DNA of 33,877 nt from Nonomuraea ceibae. Lineage in GTDB: Bacteria > Actinomycetota > Actinomycetes > Streptosporangiales > Streptosporangiaceae. Below the pieces are notes generated by a model. That model ran no database searches. It was not told the origin of the DNA and saw only the letters and a list, made by a program, of their open reading frames with translations. The stretch covers positions 1 through 33,877 of the forward strand of contig NZ_JAHKRO010000103.1 of assembly GCF_019396325.1 (NCBI RefSeq), read 5' to 3'. The position numbers were made by a program, and so were the translations under genes. Of the stretch, positions 21,321 through 28,662 are shown one piece after another. How positions within the stretch are numbered: the first letter of the stretch is position 1; every line of letters starts with the position of its first letter.

Positions 21321-21462
21321 GTAGTGAGATTCCTTGCATTAGGGGTCTCCGGATTGTGCCAGGAGCACTGTCCCTTTCGCATGGATATCTCGACTATCTG
21401 TCAACTTGACAAGTCGGAAATGTGAGATGTGCTCATGGATCCCTCGGTGGCCGGTCACGGAC

Positions 21463-21468
21463 TAAACT
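21463..21468 (+). promoter_or_regulatory. -10 box (TAAACT) upstream of thiI
   Basis: TAAACT fits TANNNT and is the best -10 candidate in the 208-bp MHYT-thiI gap, giving a leader of about 55 bases. The same gap contains the AT-rich TGTCAACTTGACA at 21398-21410, an inverted TGTCAA/TTGACA pair that could supply -35 boxes in both directions. Confidence 0.35.
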
Positions 21469-21528
21469 CGGTGGGTCGCCGCGTTGGTACGAGCGCGCGC
21501 ATTCCCTGTCTTCCCCGGAGGTTCCACC

Positions 21529-22725
21529 ATGACGATGTCCGCCCTGGGCGAGCCATGCGTTCTGCTCAAGCTGGGCGAGATCGTCCTCAAGGGCAAGAAC
21601 CGCGAGCTGTTCGAACGCCGCCTGATCAGCAACATCCGCGACGCGCTCCAGGAGCTCGGGCTCAAGCTCGACGTGCGCCGCCGCCACGGCGTCATCGCGA
21701 TCTTCCTGCCCGACGGCTCGTCGGCCGAGCAGGCCATGACCGTCGCCGAGCGGGTCGCCGACGTGCCCGGCCTGGTGTGGATCCACCCGGCCTGGCGCGT
21801 CGCCAAGGACCCCGACGCGGTGCTCAAGGCCGGTCTCGAGCTCGTCGGCGAGCGCGAGGAGATCGCTCGCAAGCCCGCCTTCGCGGTCCGCTCCCGCCGC
21901 CGCGACAAGCGCTTCCCGCTGCGCTCCAACGAGCTCGACCGGCTCGTCGGCGGCGCCATCAACGACGCCTACGGCCTGCCCGTCGACCTGCGCAACCCCG
22001 AGCTGACCCTGTTCATCGAGGTCGACCGCGACGAGGTGTTCGTCTTCACCGGCGGCCTGCCCGGCCAGGGCGGCCTGCCCGTCGGCAGCAGCGGCCGGGC
22101 GCTGGTGCTCATGTCGGGCGGCATCGACTCGCCGGTCGCCGCCTACCGCATGATGCGGCGCGGCCTGCACGTCGACTTCCTGCACTTCTCCGGCATCCCG
22201 TTCACCACCTCCGAGTCGATCTACAAGGCCTACGCGCTGGTCAGGAAGCTCGACCGGTTCCAGGGCAAGTCACGGCTGTGGGTGGTGCCGTTCGGCAAGG
22301 CCCAGCAGTCGATCCGCAACTCCGGCCAGGACCGGCTCGCGGTGATCGCCCAGCGGCGGCTCATGCTCAAGACCGCCGAGGAGGTCGCCCACCGCATCCG
22401 CGCCGCCGCCCTCGTCACCGGCGACGCGCTCGGCCAGGTCTCCTCCCAGACGCTGGCCAACATCACCGCCCAGGACCACGCCGTCGAGCTGCCGATCCTG
22501 CGCCCGCTCGTCGGCTGGGACAAGACCGAGATCATGGCCGAGGCCCGCCGCATCGGCACGCTGGAGATCTCCGAGCTGCCCGACGAGGACTGCTGCAGCC
22601 TGCTCGCCCCCAAGCGGGCCGAGACCCGGGCCAAGATCGAGGACCTCAAGCAGATCGAGAAGCGGCTGGACGCCGAGGAACTCGCCGTCCAGCTCGCCGA
22701 CTCGATCCAGGAATACACCCTCTAA
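21529..22725 (+). CDS. thiI: tRNA 4-thiouridine synthase / thiamine thiazole sulfurtransferase ThiI
   Basis: 398 residues from the ATG at 21529 (GGAGG six bases upstream). Ferredoxin-like plus THUMP domain (about 1-165, LLKLGEIVLKGKNRELFERRL), then a PP-loop ATPase with SGGIDSPVAAYRMMRRG. It adenylates U8 of tRNA and inserts sulfur, and in some species supplies sulfur for thiamine. The conserved Cys region DEDCCSLLAPKR is present, but the protein stops soon after, lacking the C-terminal rhodanese domain of the E. coli enzyme. Sulfur must therefore come directly from a cysteine desulfurase (inference, as in many Gram-positive bacteria). It converges on aroF with five bases between stops. Confidence 0.92.
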   Translation: MTMSALGEPCVLLKLGEIVLKGKNRELFERRLISNIRDALQELGLKLDVRRRHGVIAIFLPDGSSAEQAMTVAERVADVPGLVWIHPAWRVAKDPDAVLKAGLELVGEREEIARKPAFAVRSRRRDKRFPLRSNELDRLVGGAINDAYGLPVDLRNPELTLFIEVDRDEVFVFTGGLPGQGGLPVGSSGRALVLMSGGIDSPVAAYRMMRRGLHVDFLHFSGIPFTTSESIYKAYALVRKLDRFQGKSRLWVVPFGKAQQSIRNSGQDRLAVIAQRRLMLKTAEEVAHRIRAAALVTGDALGQVSSQTLANITAQDHAVELPILRPLVGWDKTEIMAEARRIGTLEISELPDEDCCSLLAPKRAETRAKIEDLKQIEKRLDAEELAVQLADSIQEYTL

Positions 22726-22730
22726 CCGGG

Positions 22731-23762
22731 TCAGACCGTCGCCGGGGCCGCCGCCGTCTTGCCCAGCAGCGGCGGCAGGTCCCGCATGACCTGGGCCAGC
22801 TCGCCCAGGTCGGCGTCGACGAGCGCCTGCGGCCCGTCGCACAGCGCCTGCTCGGGGTGCGGGTGCACGTCGATGATCACGCCGTCGGCGCCCACCGCCA
22901 GCGCCGCCCTGGTCAGCGGCATCACCAGGTCACGCCGGCCGCCCGAGTGCGACGGGTCCACGATCACCGGCAGGTGCGACAGCCGCTGCGCCACCGGCAC
23001 CGCCGAGACGTCGAGCGTGTTGCGGGTGGCGGTCTCGAACGTCCTGATGCCCCGCTCGCACAGCACCACGTCCAGGTTGCCGCGCTGCGCGACGTACTCG
23101 GCCGCCATCAGCCACTCCTCGATCGTGGCGTTCATGCCGCGCTTGAGCATCACCGGCCGTCCCGCCGCGCCCACCGCCTGCAGCAGCGCGAAGTTCTGCG
23201 CGTTGCGGGTGCCGACCTGCAGCATGTCGGCGTAGGAGGCGACCAGCTCCACGTCCCGCGCGTCGACGACCTCGGTCACGATCGGCAGGCCGGTCTCCTC
23301 GCGCACGTCCGCCAGGATGCGCAGCCCCTTCTCGCCCAGCCCCTGGAACGCGTACGGGGACGTGCGCGGCTTGAACGCGCCGCCGCGCAGCAGCGTCGCG
23401 CCCGCCGCCTGAGCCATCCGCGCCGCCTGCAGCGTCTGCTCCGGCGTCTCCACCGCGCACGGCCCGGCGATCAGCGTCACCGTGCCCGGCCCGATCGGCA
23501 CCCCGCCCACCCGCACCGTCGACCGCTCGGGGTGGTTCTCCCTGCTCACCAGCTTGTACGGGGTCGAGACGCGCATCACGTCGCGCACCCCCGCCATCCC
23601 GCGCAGGCTGCCCGCGTCGAGCTGCGTCACGTCGCCCACCAGGCCGACGATCGTCCGCGTCACGCCCTTGCTCACGAACGCCTCCACCCCGGCCGCCCGC
23701 ACGACGGCGACGATCGAGGCGACGTCGTCGCCCGTGGCTTCCTGGCCCATCACGATCACCAT
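22731..23762 (-). CDS. aroF: 3-deoxy-7-phosphoheptulonate synthase (DAHP synthase, type I beta)
   Basis: 343 residues, ATG at 23762 with GGAGGAG six bases upstream. Condenses phosphoenolpyruvate and erythrose 4-phosphate, the first step of aromatic amino-acid synthesis. Residues 1-70 form the ferredoxin-like regulatory domain of the Thermotoga/Pyrococcus class (MVIVMGQEATGDDVASIV), which gives feedback control. The barrel follows with LIAGPCAVET, LLRGGAFKPRTSPYAFQG, QVGTRNAQNFALLQAVG, PVMLKRGMNATIEEW, DPSHSGGRRDLV and IIDVHPHPEQALCDG. It is preceded by a Phe/Tyr leader peptide and terminator, so transcription should respond to charged tRNA-Phe/Tyr as well as to feedback on the enzyme. Confidence 0.93.
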   Translation of the reverse strand: MVIVMGQEATGDDVASIVAVVRAAGVEAFVSKGVTRTIVGLVGDVTQLDAGSLRGMAGVRDVMRVSTPYKLVSRENHPERSTVRVGGVPIGPGTVTLIAGPCAVETPEQTLQAARMAQAAGATLLRGGAFKPRTSPYAFQGLGEKGLRILADVREETGLPIVTEVVDARDVELVASYADMLQVGTRNAQNFALLQAVGAAGRPVMLKRGMNATIEEWLMAAEYVAQRGNLDVVLCERGIRTFETATRNTLDVSAVPVAQRLSHLPVIVDPSHSGGRRDLVMPLTRAALAVGADGVIIDVHPHPEQALCDGPQALVDADLGELAQVMRDLPPLLGKTAAAPATV

Positions 23763-23784
23763 GCTGTACTCCTCCGGAAAACGC

Positions 23785-23820
23785 GAAAGGCCCCGGGTCC
23801 TGGTGGACCCGGGGCCTTTC
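23785..23820 (-). terminator. Attenuator terminator hairpin before aroF
   Basis: Perfect 16-bp stem, GAAAGGCCCCGGGTCC (23785-23800) against its complement (23805-23820), with a four-base loop. On the minus strand GCGTTTTCC follows as a weak U-tract. It sits 14 bases after the leader-peptide stop and 22 bases before the aroF ATG, so if it forms aroF is not transcribed. Confidence 0.85.
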
Positions 23821-23834
23821 TGCTCGCCTGTCTG

Positions 23835-23909
23835 CTAGCGCAGCGTCAGGTGGCGAACGGTCCGACCTGTGGGTCCGTCGCCATAAAAAAACACGAACGC
23901 GGTGCGCAT
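23835..23909 (-). CDS. Aromatic leader peptide controlling aroF
   Basis: 24 codons plus TAG. Residues 5-9 are Phe-Val-Phe-Phe-Tyr, a cluster of the pathway's end products. Residues 7-9 are written TTT TTT TAT, codons otherwise avoided in this GC-rich genome, which would sharpen stalling when Phe- or Tyr-tRNA is scarce. It starts 10 bases after a -10 box and ends 14 bases before the terminator stem. Position and composition match ribosome-mediated attenuation leaders. A comparable leader (aroR) has been described upstream of aroF in Corynebacterium glutamicum. A candidate antiterminator is GGACCC near codons 12-13, or GGACC near codons 16-17, pairing with GGGTCC of the terminator 5' arm (inference). 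Confidence 0.8.
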   Translation of the reverse strand: MRTAFVFFYGDGPTGRTVRHLTLR

Positions 23910-23918
23910 AGTGCGCCA

Positions 23919-23924
23919 ATGGTA
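23919..23924 (-). promoter_or_regulatory. -10 box (TACCAT) of the aroF leader transcript
   Basis: On the minus strand TACCAT ends nine bases before the leader ATG, so the mRNA would begin only two or three bases before it. The -35 is weak (TTCGTC, 16 bases upstream). Confidence 0.45.
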
Positions 23925-24004
23925 GCGCACTCGACCCGCTGACGAACCGACGCGCGGCCGGTGGCAGGATGGTCGGGACCGCGAGTCCCGTGAGGAGAGT
24001 GATC

Positions 24005-24601
24005 GTGGAGGAGCCGCGCCTGCCACCGGGCCAGTACGTGCCCCGCGGCCTACCCGTGATCCACTACGGCAGGGTCCCCCCGTTCAAGCCCGCCACGTGG
24101 GACCTGCGCGTGTCCGGCGCCACCGCGTCGGGGGAGGAGCACCGCTTCGGCTGGGACGACTTCGACCGGCTGCCGCGCACCGACGTCGTGGCCGACTTCC
24201 ACTGCGTCACCAAGTTCTCCGTGCCCGGCCAGCGCTGGCGCGGGGTCACCCCGGCCGACCTCATGGCCGCCGCGCCGCCCGACCCCGGCGTGCGCCACGT
24301 CATGATCTGGGCCGAGTACGGCTACAGCGCCAACCTCAGGTGGTCCGACTTCACCGCCCCCGGCACGCTGTTCGCCACCGACCTCGACGACGCCCCGCTC
24401 ACCGCCGAGCACGGCGCCCCGGTGCGCATGGTCGTGCCCCACCTGTACGCGTGGAAGAGCGTCAAATGGGTGCGCGCCGTCGAATACCTCCTGGAGGACC
24501 GGCGCGGCTTCTGGGAGGAGCGCGGCTACCACAACGTCGCCGACCCGTGGCGCGAGCAGCGCTACTCCTACCAGGAAGAACCCGGCGAGGGCCCGCCGTA
24601 G
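24005..24601 (+). CDS. Sulfite-oxidase-like molybdopterin-binding protein
   Basis: 198 residues from the GTG at 24005, chosen because GAGGAG stands seven bases before it. Contains only the oxidoreductase molybdopterin-binding (SUOX) fold: TWDLRVSG, FGWDDFDRLPRTDVVADFHCVTKFSVPGQRWRGVTPADLM, where Cys67 would ligate molybdenum, then VRMVVPHLYAWKSVKWVRAVEYL. Like E. coli YedY/MsrP but without a Tat signal, TM helix or heme domain, so it should be cytoplasmic with an unknown electron partner and substrate. It precedes the sensor kinase gene by 43 bp; co-transcription is possible. Confidence 0.87.
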   Translation: MEEPRLPPGQYVPRGLPVIHYGRVPPFKPATWDLRVSGATASGEEHRFGWDDFDRLPRTDVVADFHCVTKFSVPGQRWRGVTPADLMAAAPPDPGVRHVMIWAEYGYSANLRWSDFTAPGTLFATDLDDAPLTAEHGAPVRMVVPHLYAWKSVKWVRAVEYLLEDRRGFWEERGYHNVADPWREQRYSYQEEPGEGPP

Positions 24602-24644
24602 GGTTTCCGCCCCCATGCGCGACGATGTTGGTTACGGTTTGCGC

Positions 24645-25778
24645 ATGCTGACCACCGCGTGCGTGGTGCTGCCCCTCCTCGCCTTCGTCCTGGGCTACAC
24701 GCTGGCCCGACGCCGTGCCAGGGAAGAGGGCCGCTCCGGGGCCGAGGCGACCTTCACCACGCTGCACACGGCCGCGCTGGCCGCCCCCGCGCTGCGGACC
24801 GGGCTGCACCGCGACTCCGCCCGCAAGGCCGTGCGCCATCTGCGCGCCCTGCTCGGCACCCACTCCGTCGCGATCACCTCGACCGACGCCGCGCTCGCCT
24901 GGGACGGCCCGTGCACCGACGAGGTGCTCAGCTACGCGCGCACCACGCTGGCCGCCGGCCGCGCGCAGGTCTTCCCCGGGGAGCCGTACGGGGCGGTCGT
25001 GGTGCCGCTGACCGCCGACGGCAAGATCATCGGGGCGCTGGCCGCGTACGACGAGGAGCTGAGCGCCGCCCTGGTCCGCACGGTCACCGAGGTGGGCCGG
25101 TGGGTGTCGGGCCAGCTGGAGCTGGCCGAGCTCGACTCCTCACGGCGGCGCGCGCTGGAGGCCGAGATGCGGGCGCTGCGGGCGCAGATCTCCCCGCACT
25201 TCGTCTACAACGCGCTCACCACGATCGCGTCGTTCGTCCGCACCGATCCGGGGCGGGCCCGCGAGCTGCTGCTGGACTTCGCCGACTTCGCCCGCTACGC
25301 GCTGCGCCGGGCCGACGACTTCACCACGCTGGCCGACGAGCTCACCTGCGTCGACCGCTACCTGCTTCTGGAACGTGCCAGGTTCGGCGACAAGCTGCGC
25401 TTCAGCCTCCAGGTGATGCCCGAGGTGCTGCCCGTCCCCGTGCCGTTCCTGTGCCTGCAGCCGCTGGTGGAGAACGCCATCAAGCACGGCATGCGGGGGC
25501 GCGGCGGCACCGGCGAGGTGCGCGTCGTGGCCCGCGACGCGGGCCCGGAGGCGCACATCACGGTCGAGGACGATGGCGTGGGCATGGATCCGGACCGGGT
25601 CAGGAAGGTCCTCGACGACGACCCGGGCCGCGAGGGCGCCGGGATCGGCCTGGCCAACGTCGACCTGCGGATGCGCCAGATCTACGGCGACGACTACGGC
25701 CTCGTGGTCGAGACCGCGCCCGGCACGGGCACGAAGGTGCGGCTGCGCGTGCCCAAGGCGCAACTTGGCGCGCCCTGA
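24645..25778 (+). CDS. LytS/YehU-type sensor histidine kinase
   Basis: 377 residues from the ATG at 24645; TACGGT ends six bases before it, so a leaderless mRNA is likely. An in-frame ATG at 24615 would add ten residues. One TM helix (about 3-20), a GAF-like sensor region (about 50-160), a HisKA_7TM-type dimer segment with His185 in RAQISPHFVYNAL, and an HATPase domain with the N box LQPLVENAIKHG (Asn277), the G1 box DDGVGM and the G2 box GAGIGLANV. This kinase type pairs with LytTR regulators; its partner is the next gene, 83 bp downstream. The short single-TM N-terminus suggests sensing in the cytoplasm or the membrane. Confidence 0.88.
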   Translation: MLTTACVVLPLLAFVLGYTLARRRAREEGRSGAEATFTTLHTAALAAPALRTGLHRDSARKAVRHLRALLGTHSVAITSTDAALAWDGPCTDEVLSYARTTLAAGRAQVFPGEPYGAVVVPLTADGKIIGALAAYDEELSAALVRTVTEVGRWVSGQLELAELDSSRRRALEAEMRALRAQISPHFVYNALTTIASFVRTDPGRARELLLDFADFARYALRRADDFTTLADELTCVDRYLLLERARFGDKLRFSLQVMPEVLPVPVPFLCLQPLVENAIKHGMRGRGGTGEVRVVARDAGPEAHITVEDDGVGMDPDRVRKVLDDDPGREGAGIGLANVDLRMRQIYGDDYGLVVETAPGTGTKVRLRVPKAQLGAP

Positions 25779-25861
25779 TCGGGCCCGAACTGTAATCGAT
25801 TCTTTACGGAACGTGGCCGAGGGGGTTGTGAGCAAGGCTTTCTTACGGCAGCTTAGAGGGC

Positions 25862-26608
25862 ATGCTACGTGTTCTGGCCGTTGACGACGAGGTCCCCGCG
25901 CTGGAGGAGCTGGCCTACCTGCTGCGTCAGGACAGCCGGATCGAGCACGTGCGCACCGCCTGCGACGGTGTCGCGGCGCTGCAGGACATGGTGGCGATGA
26001 TCGGCGGCGGCGAGCGGCTCGACGCGGTGTTCCTCGACATCCGCATGCCCGGCCTCGACGGGCTCGACCTGGCCCGGCTGGTCGGCGGGTTCCCCAGCCC
26101 GCCCAAGCTCGTCTTCGTCACCGCCCATGACGAGTGCGCCGTCCAGGCGTTCGAGCTGGAGGCCGTCGACTACCTGCTCAAGCCGGTGCGGGCCGAGCGG
26201 CTGTCGGAGGCGGTGCGCCGGCTGGAGGTCGCCTCCGCGCCCGGCCCGCCCGCCGAGCCGGGGCAGGACGACGTCATCCCCGTCGAGCTGGGCGGGCGCA
26301 CCCGGTTCGTGCCGCAGCAGGCGGTGCGCTTCGCCGAGGCCAAGGGCGACTACGTGCGCCTGCACACGGTCGACGGCAGCTACCTGGTGCGCATGTCGCT
26401 GGCGGCGCTCGAGCGCCGCTGGGCCGAGGCCGGCTTCATCCGCGTGCACCGCAGCACGCTGGTGTCGGCCCGGCACGTCAGCGAGCTGCGTTTCGAGGGC
26501 GGGCGCGTGATGCTCACCGTCGGCTCCGAGACGCTCCAGGTCAGCCGCCGCCACACCCGCCAGGTGCGCGAGCAGCTCGTCCGCCAGCATCGCGGCGCCG
26601 TCACCTGA
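25862..26608 (+). CDS. LytTR-family response regulator
   Basis: 248 residues. The receiver domain (1-118) has Asp9-Asp10 in VDDE, phospho-acceptor Asp59 in FLDIRMPG, Thr88 in VTAHD and Lys108 in LLKPV, all intact. A short Pro-rich linker leads to a LytTR DNA-binding domain (136-246): FAEAKGDYVRLHTVDGSYLVRMSLAALERRW, GFIRVHRSTLVSARHVSEL, VSRRHTRQVRE. LytTR proteins bind pairs of about 9-bp direct repeats, often controlling cell-wall, virulence or secretion genes; the regulon is not visible here. The gap to the kinase contains AT-rich sequence (TTTACGG, TTTCTTACGG), so a second promoter is possible. Confidence 0.92.
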   Translation: MLRVLAVDDEVPALEELAYLLRQDSRIEHVRTACDGVAALQDMVAMIGGGERLDAVFLDIRMPGLDGLDLARLVGGFPSPPKLVFVTAHDECAVQAFELEAVDYLLKPVRAERLSEAVRRLEVASAPGPPAEPGQDDVIPVELGGRTRFVPQQAVRFAEAKGDYVRLHTVDGSYLVRMSLAALERRWAEAGFIRVHRSTLVSARHVSELRFEGGRVMLTVGSETLQVSRRHTRQVREQLVRQHRGAVT

Positions 26609-26624
26609 CGGTGCCGCCCGCCTG

Positions 26625-26645
26625 CGCCCCCCTGCGAGGGGGGCG
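26625..26645 (+). terminator. Terminator of the two-component operon
   Basis: CGCCCCCC (26625-26632) and GGGGGGCG (26638-26645) with loop TGCGA, 17 bases after the regulator stop. Confidence 0.6.
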
Positions 26646-27192
26646 TGATCGCCATGCGCGGCGTGCGCGGGCGGGCAGGCGTGAACGCGGGCGCGCGGGC
26701 ATCCTGCCCCGTGCTCGCGCCCCTTGTCATGCCGGGGAGATTTCCCAGGTCACACCGGTCGGGCCGGGCCGTGACGGCGATCCGGTGACAGTCCGGAGGG
26801 CCTGCCTGCCGACCGCTCGTCGCGCCAGGGTGACCGCTCGTCGATCGGACACGCTCCGTACATCGATGACTACGCACCGCTTACCGAGCTATGGGCCAAC
26901 GGGGTTTCCCCGGCAAGATCGCGACCGTAGTGTTTCGGCATCGGAAGCCACTCCGGAGCATCGGGAGGCGAGCCGCAAGGCTCCCAGCGGATGCGCCGGA
27001 CTCCCTGGTGACCACCTGGGTCACCGCGGCTGCCGGGCCCTTTACCGGGGGGTAGGGCCCGCCGGCCGACCACGTGAGGGGGTGCCCGCCGTGGCCCCGA
27101 TCCGGCCACACGGGGGCGGCCGGACGGTGCCGGCGGGCACCCCTGTCACGACAGGTCAAGGGCGTGAGCGGGGGGCGGCCGTGCGCGCCCCG
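26646..27192. other. Gene-free, hairpin-rich stretch; possible structured RNA
   Basis: I see no credible gene here. The part 26840-26950 is distinctly lower in GC than its surroundings. From 26952 to 27154 hairpins follow each other closely. First is an 11-bp stem with one mismatch (26952-26962 with 26990-27000) enclosing a GAGCC-GCAA-GGCTC hairpin with a GNRA loop (26970-26983). Next is GGTGACC/GGTCACC (27007-27013, 27019-27025), then GGGCCC-TT-TACC paired with GGTAGGGCCC (27035-27060). A 13-bp perfect repeat GGGGTGCCCGCCG (27079-27091 with 27131-27143) encloses an inner TGGCC/GGCCA hairpin, and CTGTC-AC-GACAG (27143-27154) closes the series. No riboswitch or known RNA family is recognised. 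It lies 3' of genes on both sides, so it could also be a stack of terminators. Confidence 0.35.
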
Positions 27193-28032
27193 TCAGCCGT
27201 CACGCAGCCGCTTGAGCGTCTCGATGTCCTCGCGGTGCTTGTCGGCCTTGCCGGGCGTCTCGATGCAGACCGGCACCCCGGCCACCGCCGGGTGGCGCAT
27301 CATCTCGCCGAACGCCGCGGCGCCGATCAGCCCGGCCCCGATGTTCTCGTGGCGGTCCTTCTTCGACCCGCACGCGTCCTTGGAGTCGTTGGCGTGGATG
27401 AGCTTCAGCCGCCCCGGCGCGAGCTTGTGCAGGAGGTCGAACGTCTCCCGCACCCCGCCCTCGGCCGCCAGGTCGTGACCCGCCGCGAAGGCGTGACAGG
27501 TGTCGAAGCACACCCCGGCCCGAGGATGCCAGTCGAGCGCCGCCAGATAGGGCTCCAGGTCCTGCACGGTCGCGCACAGCATCGCCCCCTGCCCGGCCAT
27601 CGGCTCCAGCAGCAGGTCGGGACCGCCGTCGGGGATCTCGTCGAGCAGCGGCAGCAGATGCTCGCGCAGCTGCCGCATCGCGTCGTCGCGCGGCTGCGTC
27701 ACCGCCGAGCCGGTGTGCACCACGACCCCCTTGGCGCCGATGTCGACGCCCCGGCGCAGCGTGTGACGGACGATCGCCACCGAGTTGGCCAGCGTCTCCG
27801 CGCTGGGTGAGCCGAAGTTCGCCAGATACGGCACGTGGACGAAGGTGTCGACGCCGGACTCGGCCAGCAGCGCGTCCTGGTCGGGACGGCCCACGGCCAG
27901 CGCCCACCCTCGCGGGTTGGTGACGAACACCTGGATCATTTCGGCACCGATGTCGGCCATGTAGGCGAGCCCGCCCTTGGCCAGGCCGCCCGTGACGGAG
28001 ACGTGCCCGCCGATCAGAGAGGTAGGGGTCAT
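27193..28032 (-). CDS. nfo: Endonuclease IV (deoxyribonuclease IV, AP endonuclease family 2)
   Basis: 279 residues from the ATG at 28032. Cleaves 5' to abasic sites in base-excision repair. The three-zinc ligands of the family are recognisable: GGHVSV, VVHTGS, LLEPMAG, CFDTCHAFAAGHD, LIHANDSKD, DRHENIGAGLIG and CIETPG. Slightly shorter than the E. coli enzyme, usual for actinobacteria. There is no Shine-Dalgarno; TACACT on the minus strand (28048-28043) ends ten bases before the ATG, so the 5' leader is very short. The proximity to 8-oxoguanine deaminase and purine oxidation genes is probably chance. Confidence 0.9.
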   Translation of the reverse strand: MTPTSLIGGHVSVTGGLAKGGLAYMADIGAEMIQVFVTNPRGWALAVGRPDQDALLAESGVDTFVHVPYLANFGSPSAETLANSVAIVRHTLRRGVDIGAKGVVVHTGSAVTQPRDDAMRQLREHLLPLLDEIPDGGPDLLLEPMAGQGAMLCATVQDLEPYLAALDWHPRAGVCFDTCHAFAAGHDLAAEGGVRETFDLLHKLAPGRLKLIHANDSKDACGSKKDRHENIGAGLIGAAAFGEMMRHPAVAGVPVCIETPGKADKHREDIETLKRLRDG

Positions 28033-28100
28033 GATGGCACTCAGTGTATGGCCAGGCCAGGACCCGTCCGGATGCGGCCTTGGAGCATGACACAAAAGTC

Positions 28101-28124
28101 TTGGCCAACCGCCGCCCCGGTTGG
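28101..28124. promoter_or_regulatory. Operator-like repeats upstream of the purine operon
   Basis: TTGGCCAA palindrome (28101-28108) overlaps CCAACCG-N6-CGGTTGG (28105-28111, 28118-28124), 50 bases before the uraD ATG in the 141-bp nfo-uraD gap. Possibly the site of a purine- or urate-responsive repressor; no regulator gene is adjacent. Confidence 0.35.
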
Positions 28125-28173
28125 GAGTTCCCGGGGATGGACCGGGCACCACCGCCATGTGTGTACTCGAGTC

Positions 28174-28662
28174 ATGCCCGACGACGCGCTGGCCCGCTTC
28201 AATGCCCTGCCTCCCGAGGAGGCGGAGCGCGACCTGCTGGCCTGCTGCGCCTCCCGCGCGTTCGCCGGCCGGGTCGCCGCCGGCCGCCCCTACCCGTCGC
28301 CGGACGCCCTGGCCGACGCCGCCGCCCTGGCCGCCCGCGAGCTCGCCTGGGACGACGTGCTGGAGGCGCTGGCCGCCCACCCGAGGATCGGCGAGCGGAC
28401 CGGCGGCGCCTGGTCGCGGCAGGAGCAGTCCGGCGTCGAGGACGCCCTGCGCGCCGACCTCGCCGAGGCCAACCGCGCCTACGAGCGCCGCTTCGGCCAC
28501 GTCTACCTGATCTGCGCCACCGGCCTGACCGGCGCCCAGATGCTGGCCAGGCTCCGCGCGCGGCTGCGCGACGACGACGAGACCGAACGCCGGACCGTGC
28601 GCGCCGAACTGGCCGCGATCACCCGCCTGCGGGCCGGCAAGCTCCTGGAGGCCGGCCGATGA
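28174..28662 (+). CDS. uraD: 2-oxo-4-hydroxy-4-carboxy-5-ureidoimidazoline (OHCU) decarboxylase
   Basis: 162 residues, all helical. Removes CO2 from OHCU to yield S-allantoin, the last step of urate breakdown to allantoin. Signatures: ARFNALPPEEAERDLLACCASRAFAGRVAAGRPY, catalytic His69 in LAAHPRIGE, WSRQEQSGVEDA, and the end segment YERRFGHVYLICATGLTGAQMLARLRARLRDDDETERRTVRAELAAITRLRAGKL. First gene of a six-gene operon; its TGA overlaps the ATG of uraH (ATGA). No Shine-Dalgarno before the ATG at 28174. Confidence 0.92.
   Translation: MPDDALARFNALPPEEAERDLLACCASRAFAGRVAAGRPYPSPDALADAAALAARELAWDDVLEALAAHPRIGERTGGAWSRQEQSGVEDALRADLAEANRAYERRFGHVYLICATGLTGAQMLARLRARLRDDDETERRTVRAELAAITRLRAGKLLEAGR

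Noticed and set aside
23910..24026. Upstream extension of the aroF leader frame to 63 residues
   Set aside because: The -10 box lies inside the extension and the added part is unlike a leader peptide; the ATG at 23909 gives a proper attenuator geometry.
26840..27160. Small open frames on both strands in the gap between the LytTR gene and nfo
   Set aside because: Three mutually exclusive frames look equally plausible, none has a ribosome site or recognisable family, and the DNA is dominated by hairpins.
26134..27810. A 558-codon plus-strand frame crossing the LytTR gene, the gap and nfo
   Set aside because: It is out of frame inside the regulator and antisense to nfo, with no recognisable motif. 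The long open length is a GC effect.
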